64,000 nucleotides of DNA from Bacteroidales bacterium SW299 (lineage in GTDB: Bacteria; Bacteroidota; Bacteroidia; Bacteroidales; Bacteroidaceae). The stretch covers positions 1 through 64,000 of the forward strand of contig SDWH01000010.1 in assembly GCA_019550975.1 (NCBI GenBank). Reading direction: 5' to 3'. The notes beneath the pieces were generated by a model. The model saw only the letters and a program-made list of their open reading frames with translations. It was not told the DNA's origin and made no database searches. Position numbers and translations under genes: made by a program. Below are positions 26,453 to 35,500 of the stretch, in pieces; positions within the stretch are counted from its first letter, which is position 1; each line of letters opens with the position of its first letter.

Positions 26453-27223
26453 ATGGACAAACAGAAAGTCGCCTTAGTGCTATCCATGGGCGGTGCCAGA
26501 GGAATCGCCCACATCGGTGTCATCGAAGAACTGCTCGCGCACGGCTATGAAATCACCTCCATTGCGGGAACTTCGATGGGAGCGATTGTCGGAGCCATGT
26601 ATGCCACAGGAAAGCTGGAAGAGTGCAAACAATGGATATGCGGATGGGACCGGAAAAAGATGTTCTACTTTGCCGACGTGAAGCTGAACCGTGAAGGCAT
26701 GGTGAAAGGAAACCGCTTCATGCAGGAACTGCGGCAGATTGTTCCCGACGTAAGCATCGAGTCGCTCCCGCTTCCGTATACGGCCCTTGCAACCGACATA
26801 ATCAACGAATGTGAAGTTGTGTTCGAGTCGGGAAACCTGTTCGATGCCATACGCGCGTCGATATCCATCCCCATGGTGTTCCACCCTTTCAAGAAAGACG
26901 GCAGAACGCTCGTGGACGGAGGACTGCTGAATCCTCTTCCCCTGCGCCACATACGCCGCACGGAGGGAGATATCGTGATAGCCGTCGACGTGAATGCCGC
27001 AGGAGAAGCAAGGCCCATCCCACATCTGAGCCCCTACCAGCTGCTCACAGCCTCGTCGCGGATGATGATGCAGGAAATCACGCGCAACGAACTGCGCAAC
27101 CTCCCGCCCGACATACTGATAAGCATCCCTGCATCCCGCTTTGAGATGATGGAATTCTACCGCGCCAAAGACATCATGGAAGGAGGACGGGAAGCGGCAA
27201 GGAAAGTTCTGGAAAACAGATGA
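26453..27223 (+). CDS. patatin-like phospholipase family protein
   Basis: A 256-residue cytoplasmic protein of the RssA/patatin family, whose members hydrolyse acyl esters with a Ser-Asp dyad. The oxyanion Gly-rich loop is MGGARGIAHIG (about 12-22), the nucleophile elbow GTSMG (Ser41) and the Asp motif LVDGGLLNP (Asp155). No signal peptide is present and the length fits RssA-type proteins, so it probably acts on lipids at the inner face of the membrane. The substrate is unknown. The 21-bp tandem repeats follow its stop codon by 31 bases. Confidence 0.92.
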   Translation: MDKQKVALVLSMGGARGIAHIGVIEELLAHGYEITSIAGTSMGAIVGAMYATGKLEECKQWICGWDRKKMFYFADVKLNREGMVKGNRFMQELRQIVPDVSIESLPLPYTALATDIINECEVVFESGNLFDAIRASISIPMVFHPFKKDGRTLVDGGLLNPLPLRHIRRTEGDIVIAVDVNAAGEARPIPHLSPYQLLTASSRMMMQEITRNELRNLPPDILISIPASRFEMMEFYRAKDIMEGGREAARKVLENR

Positions 27224-27254
27224 GCAATCCGTCGGACACGGCTGGAAAGTCCGT

Positions 27255-27338
27255 TCCACACTGTGGATTATACATTCCACGATGTGGAATATACAAACCG
27301 CATCGTGAAATACAGAATCCACGATGCGGTTTACAGTT
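27255..27338. repeat. 21-bp tandem repeat, 4 copies, with 13-bp hairpin
   Basis: Units start at 27255, 27276, 27297 and 27318, with core CCACGATGTGG or CCACGATGCGGTTTACAG, closely related to the array at 13598. Unit 3 is largely inverted relative to unit 4, so AAACCGCATCGTG (27295-27307) and CACGATGCGGTTT (27320-27332) form a perfect 13-base inverted repeat. It lies between the convergent patatin and dapL genes and could act as a two-way terminator. Confidence 0.85.
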
Positions 27339-27374
27339 TCATACGGTTTGCTTTTACGAAGCCAGACCGATTTG

Positions 27375-28607
27375 CTATACTTTCCATGCGGCAATGCGGT
27401 CCATGGCTTCCCGGCAATCCTCGCGGCTTCCGAAGGATGTAAACCGGAGGTATCCTTCACCGCTCGGACCGAACCCTACTCCGGGAGTGCCCACCACATG
27501 CACATCGCGCAGCAGCCTGTCGAAGAACTCCCACGAACCGATGCCGTCGGGGGTCTTCACCCACAGGTAGGGCGAGTTCACTCCGCCATAAACGTTGAAT
27601 CCTGCACGGCGGAGGGTATCGCACATCAGTTTCGCGTTGCCCATATAATAGTCTATGGTTTCTCTGACCTGCTTCCGGCCTTCCGGAGAATAGACGGCCT
27701 CGGCTCCGCGCTGGGTTATATAGCTTGTTCCGTTGAACTTGGTGCATTGCCTGCGGTTCCACAGACGGTGCAGCGGCACACGGTTTCCTTGCCCGTCAGT
27801 GCCGGACACTTCTTTCGGAACGACCGTATAGCCGCAACGCACACCCGTGAATCCGGCAGTTTTCGAAAAGCTCCGGAACTCAACCGCACATCCTCTCGCC
27901 CCTTCGATCTCGTAAATGGAATGAGGCACGTCGTCTTCGCTGATAAAGGCCTCGTAGGCAGCGTCAAACAGAATCAGCGAGCCGTTTGCCAACGCATAGT
28001 CCACCCACTCTTTCAGTTGTGCGCGGGTCAGGGTCGTACCCGTCGGATTGTTGGGATAACACAGATAAATGATGTCCGCCCGACGCTTCGGAAGTTCGGG
28101 AATGAAGGCGTTTTCCGCCGTACAAGGCAGGTAAACAATGTCGCTCCAGCGCCCGTCGGAAAGAAGGCCACCCGCACGTCCGCCCATCACATTGCTGTCC
28201 ACATAGACCGGATAGACGGGATCGGTTACAGCCACCGTATTCCGGCTTCCTAAAATGTCTGTGAAGTTCCCTGTATCGCTCTTCGCCCCGTCACTGACAA
28301 AAATCTCATCCGCCGACAGACCGATTCCCAATTCGCCGAAGTCATGCCGCACGATGGCTTCGCGCAGAAAATCATATCCCTGTTCCGGACCGTATCCGTG
28401 GAAACTTTCCGCATGTGCCATTTCGTCCACCGCCCTGTGCATCGCCTCGACAGAAGCCTGCGGGAGAGGGCGCGTCACATCACCGATGCCCAAGCGTATC
28501 AAACGGACTTCCGGATGGGACGCCTTGAACGCACTGACTCTTTTGGCTACCTCCGAGAACAGATAGTTTCCCGGAAGCTTTATGAAGTTTTCATTTACTG
28601 ATACCAT
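27375..28607 (-). CDS. dapL: LL-diaminopimelate aminotransferase
   Basis: A 410-residue fold-type I PLP aminotransferase that makes LL-diaminopimelate directly from tetrahydrodipicolinate and glutamate, bypassing the acylated intermediates. Marks are the N-terminal [43 protein letters not shown] (about 184-191), FDAAYEAFI and the PLP lysine in [11 protein letters not shown] (Lys249). Length equals the family (about 408-411). It is the last gene of gltB-gltD-asnB-dapF-dapL, four bases after dapF; its glutamate donor is the product of gltBD. Confidence 0.96.
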   Translation of the reverse strand: MVSVNENFIKLPGNYLFSEVAKRVSAFKASHPEVRLIRLGIGDVTRPLPQASVEAMHRAVDEMAHAESFHGYGPEQGYDFLREAIVRHDFGELGIGLSADEIFVSDGAKSDTGNFTDILGSRNTVAVTDPVYPVYVDSNVMGGRAGGLLSDGRWSDIVYLPCTAENAFIPELPKRRADIIYLCYPNNPTGTTLTRAQLKEWVDYALANGSLILFDAAYEAFISEDDVPHSIYEIEGARGCAVEFRSFSKTAGFTGVRCGYTVVPKEVSGTDGQGNRVPLHRLWNRRQCTKFNGTSYITQRGAEAVYSPEGRKQVRETIDYYMGNAKLMCDTLRRAGFNVYGGVNSPYLWVKTPDGIGSWEFFDRLLRDVHVVGTPGVGFGPSGEGYLRFTSFGSREDCREAMDRIAAWKV

Positions 28608-28611
28608 ACGC

Positions 28612-29421
28612 TTAACTTATTTCTATTACACCATCGAAAACCTTTACGGCAGGCCCTGTCATGAACAGATGGCCGCCCTCTCCCGTCCAGCGGATATGAA
28701 GGACGCCGCCGTCCATCACAACATCCGACTCGTTTCTGCAACGCCCCGCAAACGAAGCGGCCACAGCCGTAGCGCAAGCTCCCGTACCGCACGCCTGGGT
28801 AATGCCGGAACCGCGCTCCCATACCCTCATCCGGATCTCTCCTTCGCCAATCACTTGGGCAAACTCCACGTTCACCCTGTCGGGGAACAGCGGATGACGC
28901 TCCAACGCCGGTCCCACATCCTGCAAGGCAACCTGCGAAATGTCGTCCACGAAAATCACCAGATGCGGATTTCCCATCGACACGGCAATCCCCTCCGCAT
29001 AAGGAAAGCCATCGCCCAAAGTCACCGGATGAATGTCGGCAGGAACTCCCATATCCACGCTGACACGGTTCACCACGCCCTGCTCCGGAAACAGATGAAG
29101 CACTTTCACCCCCGAAAGCGTGTCAAGCAGAATCTCGGTTTTGCCGGTCAGCCCTTTCTCGTAGAGATATTTTCCTATGCAGCGGCTGGCATTTCCGCAC
29201 ATCTTCGCCTCCGATCCGTCGGCGTTGAATATGCGCATGCTGAAATCCGCCCTGTCCGACCGGCCGATAAGCACCAGCCCGTCGCTTCCGATACCCGTAT
29301 GCGGACGGCTCCACTCCACCGCATACCGTTCAGGATCGGGCAGCGGATACTTCATCACATCAACATAGATGTAATCGTTGCCCAGCCCCTGCATCTTTGT
29401 AAATTCAATTTTCCTTTCCAT
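28612..29421 (-). CDS. dapF: diaminopimelate epimerase
   Basis: A 269-residue cytoplasmic, cofactor-free racemase that converts LL-diaminopimelate to the meso form used in peptidoglycan and lysine synthesis. Both catalytic cysteines are present: Cys75 in AKMCGNASR and Cys211 in [11 protein letters not shown]. The N-terminal [15 protein letters not shown] segment is diagnostic. It begins three bases after the asnB stop and is followed four bases later by dapL, whose product it uses. Confidence 0.96.
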   Translation of the reverse strand: MERKIEFTKMQGLGNDYIYVDVMKYPLPDPERYAVEWSRPHTGIGSDGLVLIGRSDRADFSMRIFNADGSEAKMCGNASRCIGKYLYEKGLTGKTEILLDTLSGVKVLHLFPEQGVVNRVSVDMGVPADIHPVTLGDGFPYAEGIAVSMGNPHLVIFVDDISQVALQDVGPALERHPLFPDRVNVEFAQVIGEGEIRMRVWERGSGITQACGTGACATAVAASFAGRCRNESDVVMDGGVLHIRWTGEGGHLFMTGPAVKVFDGVIEIS

Positions 29422-29424
29422 AAA

Positions 29425-31089
29425 TCAATAAGCATCTTCATGCACTCCGGCCACAGCGCGTCCGCTCGGCTCGTTCATATTCTTGAAAGCCTCGTCCCAG
29501 GCCAGGGCCTCAGCCGTGGAGCATGCTACGCTCGGCACGCTGGGCACGCTGCGCGCGGCACTTTCGCTGGGAAAATATTCTTCGAATATGCTGCGGTAAT
29601 AATATTCTTCCTTGTTGCGCGGAGGGTTTACGGGAAAACGCTCCGCGGCATGCGCCATCTGCTCGTCCGACACCGCTTTCGAGGTCATCTCCTTCAGCGT
29701 ATCGATCCAGCTATACCCCACTCCGTCGCTGAACTGTTCCTTCTGCCTCCAGAGCACGCTCTCGGGCAACATGCCGGCGAAAGCCTCGCGCACGATCTTC
29801 TTTTCGATGGTCTTGCCCGGACACATCTTCGCGGCAGGATTCAGGCGCATGGCAATGTCAAGAAACTCCTTGTCGAGAAACGGAACGCGGCCTTCAACGC
29901 CCCATGCCGCCAATGCCTTGTTCGCCCTCAGGCAATCGTACAGATAAAGCTTGGAAAGCTTGCGGAGCGTTTCTTCATGGAAGGCCTTTGCATCCGGCGC
30001 CTTGTGGAAATAAAGATAGCCTCCGAACACTTCGTCCGCCCCTTCTCCGCTCAGCACCATCTTGATGCCCATGCTCTTGATGACGCGCGCCAGCAGATAC
30101 ATCGGCGTGGAAGCCCGCACCGTTGTCACGTCATACGTTTCGATGAAATAGATTACGTCGCGCACTGCATCCAGCCCTTCCTGGATGGTATAGTTGATTT
30201 CATGATGCACCGTTCCGATATGGTCGGCCACTTCCTTTGCCTTGGCCAGATCGGGAGCTCCTTTCAGACCGATGGCAAACGAGTGAAGCTGGGGCCACCA
30301 CGCATCCTTCTTCCCGTCTGTTTCAATGCGCCTGGAAGCAAACTTCTTTGCTATGGCCGAGATGACCGAGCTGTCCAGTCCTCCGGACAAAAGCACCCCG
30401 TACGGCACATCGCTCATCAGCTGCCTGCGCACGGCATCTTCAAGTCCTTCGCGCACGCTCCGTACAGAAGCGGGATTATCTTTCACTGCGTCATAGTCCA
30501 TCCAGTCCCTCTTATACCAGCGCACCGTCTTTCCGGTGCGGCTCGAGTAGCAATGTCCGGGCAGAAAAGGCTCGTAACGCTCGCAATAGCCCTCCAAGGC
30601 CTTCAGTTCACTCGCGCAATACACTTTTCCGTCCGCATCATAGCCTATATAGAGCGGAATCACGCCGATCGGGTCGCGGGCGATGAGAAACTCATCCTTC
30701 TCCTCGTCATAAAGCGCAAAGGCAAAGATGCCGTTCAGTTCTTCAAGAAAGTCAATGCCTTTGTCACGGTACAAGGCAAGGATCACCTCGCAGTCGCTTC
30801 CGGTCTGGAACTCATAGCTTCCGGCATACCGCCTGCGGATGTCGCGATGGTTGTAGATTTCTCCGTTGACAGCCAGAATCTGCTTCCTGTCGGGCGAGAA
30901 AAGCGGCTGCTTTCCGCTTTGGGGGTCAACGATGGACAAACGTTCGTGAGCAAGGATAGCCGACTTTCCGCAATAGATGCCGCTCCAGTCCGGCCCGCGG
31001 TGACGGATTTTCTTCGCCATCGCAAGAGCCTTGTCGCGGAGAGCCGGTGTCTGCTCCTTTATATTGAATATTGCTGCAATGCCACACAT
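29425..31089 (-). CDS. asnB: asparagine synthase B (glutamine-hydrolysing)
   Basis: A 554-residue enzyme that makes asparagine from aspartate, ATP and glutamine. The N-terminal class II glutaminase starts MCGIAAIF with nucleophile Cys2 and has RHRGPD and VNGEIYNH. The synthetase domain has the PP-loop LLSGGLDSSV (about 230) and LSGEGADEVFGGY. Length matches E. coli AsnB (554). The C-terminal tail (about 510-554) is Ala/Ser-rich. The gap to gltD is 45 bases and to dapF 3 bases. Confidence 0.95.
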   Translation of the reverse strand: MCGIAAIFNIKEQTPALRDKALAMAKKIRHRGPDWSGIYCGKSAILAHERLSIVDPQSGKQPLFSPDRKQILAVNGEIYNHRDIRRRYAGSYEFQTGSDCEVILALYRDKGIDFLEELNGIFAFALYDEEKDEFLIARDPIGVIPLYIGYDADGKVYCASELKALEGYCERYEPFLPGHCYSSRTGKTVRWYKRDWMDYDAVKDNPASVRSVREGLEDAVRRQLMSDVPYGVLLSGGLDSSVISAIAKKFASRRIETDGKKDAWWPQLHSFAIGLKGAPDLAKAKEVADHIGTVHHEINYTIQEGLDAVRDVIYFIETYDVTTVRASTPMYLLARVIKSMGIKMVLSGEGADEVFGGYLYFHKAPDAKAFHEETLRKLSKLYLYDCLRANKALAAWGVEGRVPFLDKEFLDIAMRLNPAAKMCPGKTIEKKIVREAFAGMLPESVLWRQKEQFSDGVGYSWIDTLKEMTSKAVSDEQMAHAAERFPVNPPRNKEEYYYRSIFEEYFPSESAARSVPSVPSVACSTAEALAWDEAFKNMNEPSGRAVAGVHEDAY

Positions 31090-31134
31090 TTTTTAACGAA
31101 CAATTAAAGGTTGATAATTTCAGGTTCTTCTTTC

Positions 31135-32478
31135 TTATTTGGCCGAGAGGTAGGCATCGATGTCTGCCGCAGCCTGTCTTCCTCCTGCGATGCAGCGCAC
31201 CACAAGGCTCGCTCCCGTAGCGGCATCCCCCGCCACGAACACGTTTTCGGGAAATTCGGGATGCCGGGGTTTCAGGAATCCCATGGCCAGCAGCACAAGG
31301 TCAGCCTTCAGAATCTCTTTCTTCCCGGTAGACTTCATGACAGGGCGACCTCCGTCGGGCGAAGGAATCCATTCCACCTCTTCCACCTCCACGCCGCATA
31401 CACGGCCGTTCTTTCCGATAAAACGGGTAGAAGACAGGCACCATCTCCGCTCGCAGCCTTCCTCATGGCTGCTGCTGGTCTTCAGCACCAAAGGCCATTG
31501 CGGCCATGGAGTGGCAGGATTGCAGCCCACCGGAGGCTTCGGCATGATTTCAATCTGAGTGACGCTCAAAGCCTGCTGGCGGTTGCTGGTTCCGATGCAG
31601 TCGCTTCCCGTATCACCTCCTCCGATAACCAGCACGTGTTTTCCCTTCGCAGTGATGCGCTCTTCCTTCGCAAAAGTCTGCCCCGCAAGCACCCGGTTCT
31701 GCTGTGCAAGCATCTCCATGGCAAAATGAATGCCTTTCAGTTCACGCCCCGGAATATCCAAATCGCGGGCCTGCGGCGTTCCCGTGCAGATACAATATGC
31801 GCTGAAACCTTCGGGAAGCCTGGACACATCAATGTCGGCGTTCACCTTGAACACAATCCCTTCCGCTTCCATCACGGCGATTCTGCGGTCGATGACCGAC
31901 TTGCTCAGCTTGAAGTTCGGAATGCCGAAACGGAGAAGGCCGCCCACATATTCCAGTTTCTCGAACACCGTCACCTCATAGCCGCGCCTGTTCAGCTGGT
32001 TCGCCGCAGCCAGTCCCGCCGGTCCCGAACCGATAACAGCCACCTTCTTCCCGTTCCGTTCATACCGGCGCGGGCGGATATAGCCTTCGCGGAAAGCCGC
32101 TTCCACCACCGCCGCCTCATCCTCACGGATAGTGACAGGAGCGTCCATGGTCAGTTTCAGCACACAACTCTTTTCACACAACGCCGGACAGATGCGGCCC
32201 GTAAACTCGGGAAAGTCATTCGTGCGGCTCAATATCTTGTAGGCTGTTTCCCATTTTCCCTTATACATGGCATCCTGAAACTCCGGCGGACGGTTGCCCA
32301 GCGGACAAGCCCAATGGCAGAAAGGCACGCCGCAATCCATACACCTCGAAGCCTGAAGTTTCCGGTCGCTTGTATTCAATGTCTGTTCCACCTCGCTGAA
32401 GTCGGCGATACGCTCATGCACCGGACGATAGCCGGCCTCCTGCCGCGGAACACTCAAGAATGCTTTAGGATTTCCCAT
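31135..32478 (-). CDS. gltD: glutamate synthase small (beta) subunit
   Basis: A 447-residue flavoprotein that passes electrons from NADPH to the large subunit. The N-terminal region has the iron-sulphur ligand motif CMDCGVPFCHWACPLGN and a later CPALCEKSC. Two nucleotide-binding folds follow: FAD at GSGPAGLAAANQL (about 150) and NADPH at VIGGGDTGSDCIG. A closing FVAGDAATGASLVVRCIAGGR contacts FAD. It lies 36 bases after gltB. Confidence 0.96.
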   Translation of the reverse strand: MGNPKAFLSVPRQEAGYRPVHERIADFSEVEQTLNTSDRKLQASRCMDCGVPFCHWACPLGNRPPEFQDAMYKGKWETAYKILSRTNDFPEFTGRICPALCEKSCVLKLTMDAPVTIREDEAAVVEAAFREGYIRPRRYERNGKKVAVIGSGPAGLAAANQLNRRGYEVTVFEKLEYVGGLLRFGIPNFKLSKSVIDRRIAVMEAEGIVFKVNADIDVSRLPEGFSAYCICTGTPQARDLDIPGRELKGIHFAMEMLAQQNRVLAGQTFAKEERITAKGKHVLVIGGGDTGSDCIGTSNRQQALSVTQIEIMPKPPVGCNPATPWPQWPLVLKTSSSHEEGCERRWCLSSTRFIGKNGRVCGVEVEEVEWIPSPDGGRPVMKSTGKKEILKADLVLLAMGFLKPRHPEFPENVFVAGDAATGASLVVRCIAGGRQAAADIDAYLSAK

Positions 32479-32514
32479 ATCTCATATCTGTTTTTGATTC
32501 GTTTAGTAACTCTG

Positions 32515-35500
32515 TTAATAATCGCGTTGCACTTCGGCTATCTTTTGCTGCAGCTTGCGCATCTGCTCCTCGGCGAGCACCTTCTTGTACTCGATCGGAG
32601 TCACCTGAATGAACTCCTCGACATACCGGCTCCAGTTGTCGAGCATCGTGCGCGCAAGCCGGGAACCGGTGTACAGGTAATGCTGGCGGACAAGTTCATG
32701 CAGCTCCTTCCGTGCCGTAGAGTCTTCGAGCAGCGAAAGCTCAACCATCTCCATGTTGCAGAAATAATCGAAATTACGGTTCTTGTCCCACACATAGGCC
32801 ACACCGCCGCTCATGCCCGCAGCAAAATTGCGCCCGGTTTCACCCAGGACAACCACACGTCCGCCCGTCATGTACTCGCAGCAATGGTCGCCCACTCCTT
32901 CCACGACAGCTATCGCGCCAGAGTTGCGCACAGCAAAACGCTCGCCTGCACGTCCGTTGATATACACTTCTCCGCCGGTAGCTCCGTACAGAAGGGTATT
33001 CCCCGCAATCACGTTCTTCTCCGCATCAAAATTGCTCCTTACCGGCGGATGCACGGAGATGTGTCCGCCGCTCAATCCCTTGCCCAGATAGTCGTTTGCC
33101 TCGCCTTCAAGCTTGAAGCTGATTCCATGAGCCAGGAACGCTCCGAAACTCTGTCCTGCCGAGCCTTTGAACTTGACTGATATGGTCTGTTCCGGAAGCC
33201 CTGCTTCGCCATACCGGGCCGCAACCGCCCCCGAAAGCATCGCTCCTACCGAGCGGTCTGTATTTCCGATGGTGTATTCCAGCGACACTTCCTTTCCGCT
33301 TTCAAGCGCATCCTTTGCAGCCGCCAGCATGGACACGTCCTTCACGCAGTCGATGTCGTGCTTCTGTGCGGTCACATTGCAGAGAGCGGCTCCGTTGTCT
33401 ACCTTATGCAGCAGCCGGCTGAAATCAAGCAGGGCACATTTGCTTCCGGGCTTCATCGGCTTCAGCTCAATCAGATCCGTGCGACCTACAATATCCTCCA
33501 GACGGGTAAATCCCATTTCCGCCAGGTATTCGCGCACTTCCTGAGCCATAAAGCGGAAATAATTGACCACATACTGGTAATGGCCGCGGAAATGCTCGCG
33601 CAGACGCGCGTCCTGCGTGGCCACACCCACCGGACATGTATTGGCATGGCACTTGCGCATCATCACGCATCCGAGCACAATCAGCACAGTGGTTCCGAAG
33701 CCGAACTCTTCCGCTCCAAGCAATGCCATGCTGATGATGTCGCGTCCGGTCTTCAGCTGGCCGTCGGTCTGCAGGCGGACCTGGCCGCGCAGCCCGTTGA
33801 GCACCAGCGTCTGCTGGGTTTCGCTCAGACCGATTTCAGGCGGTATGCCCGCATAGCGCATCGATGAAGCCGGCGAAGCACCTGTACCGCCCTCGGCTCC
33901 CGAAATCACAATCAGATCGGCTTTCGCCTTAGCTACTCCGGCAGCAATCGTGCCAACGCCGCTCTCTGCCACCAGCTTCACGCTGATCTTCGCCTTCGGA
34001 TTGACATTCTTCAGGTCGAAAATCAACTGGGCAAGGTCCTCAATCGAATAAATGTCGTGGTGGGGAGGAGGAGAAATCAGCGAGATACCCGGAATGGAAT
34101 GGCGTGTCTTGGCAATGATCTCATCCACCTTGAACCCGGGCAACTGACCTCCTTCGCCCGGCTTGGCTCCCTGCGCCACCTTGATCTGTATTTCTTCGGC
34201 ATTCACGAGATATTCGGCTGTCACCCCGAAGCGTCCCGATGCCACCTGCTTGGTCTTGCTGCACAGCGAAATGCCGTCAAACGTTTCATGAAAACGGTCG
34301 GAATCCTCGCCTCCCTCTCCGGTATTGCTCCGAGTTCCCAGCTTGTTCATGGCCAGCGCCAACGCTTCGTGCGCCTCCTTGCTGATGGCACCGAACGACA
34401 TGGCTCCTGTAACAAAATGCTTCACGATGCTTTCCACCGGCTCCACTTCGTCGATTGAAATCGGGTTGCGCTTGAATTCAAAGAAGTCGCGAAGGAAAAT
34501 GGGATTCTCCTTGCCGTCCACCCACCTGGTATATTCCTTGAACTTTGCATAGCTTCCCAGCCGGGTAGCCAGTTGGAGCTTGCTGATACTTTCAGGATTC
34601 CACGCATGTTTCTCCCCATCTTTCCGGTAAGAGAACAGTCCGACATGAGGAAGCAAGTCGCCAACCTCGTCCGCCTTGAAACCTGCATCATGCAAAGCCG
34701 TGTAGTCTTCAGCTATTTCTTCGAGCCGGATGCCGCCGACAGACGAGATTTCTGTCCCGAAATAAGCCTTCAGCATCTCTTCACTCAAGCCTACCGCCTC
34801 GAAAATCTTCGCGCCGCGATACGAACGGATGGTACTGATGCCCATCTTGCTCATCACTTTATAAAGTCCCTTGCAAACCGCCTTGATGTAATTCTTTTCG
34901 GCCGTTTCATAATTCATCTGCACATCGCCTTTCTTCACCAGATCGTCAAGAATGGCAAACACCATATACGGATTGATGGCACTGGCACCATAACCAAGGA
35001 GCAAAGCCGCGTGCATCACCTCACGGATTTCTCCGCTCTCTACCACCAGCGCCGTCTGCACCCGCTTCTGAACCGATATCAGATGATGGTGTACGGCGCT
35101 CACGGCGAGCAAGGAAGGAATGGCGGCATGTTCCGCGTCAATGCCGCGGTCGGACAGCACAATGTAGTTGACACCATCCGTAACCGACTCTTCCGCTTTT
35201 TTGCACAATTCGTCCAAAGCCTCGCGCAGACCGGCCGTTCCCTTTGACACATCAAAAAGCATGGGGAGCTTCACCGCCTTAAATCCCTTATAGCGGATGT
35301 TGCAGAGAATGTCCAGTTGCGTGTTGTTCAGAATGGGATGCGGCAGACGCACCATCTTGCAATGGCTCTCGTTCGGAAGGAGAATGTTGGTTCCTACCGC
35401 TCCGATGTATTCGGTCAGCGACATCACCAGTTCTTCGCGGATCGGATCAATGGGGGGATTCGTAACCTGCGCAAACTGCTGGCGGAAATAGTTGAACAGA

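Noticed and set aside
28582-31107. An 841-residue open frame on the plus strand
   Set aside because: It lies antisense to dapL, dapF and asnB, has no domain-like motifs and is a mirror of their codon bias. The same holds for long antisense frames opposite ettA (1635-3101), gltD/gltB (31111-33180, 35317-37068), the PurF-like gene (37452-38909) and recQ (58510-60066).
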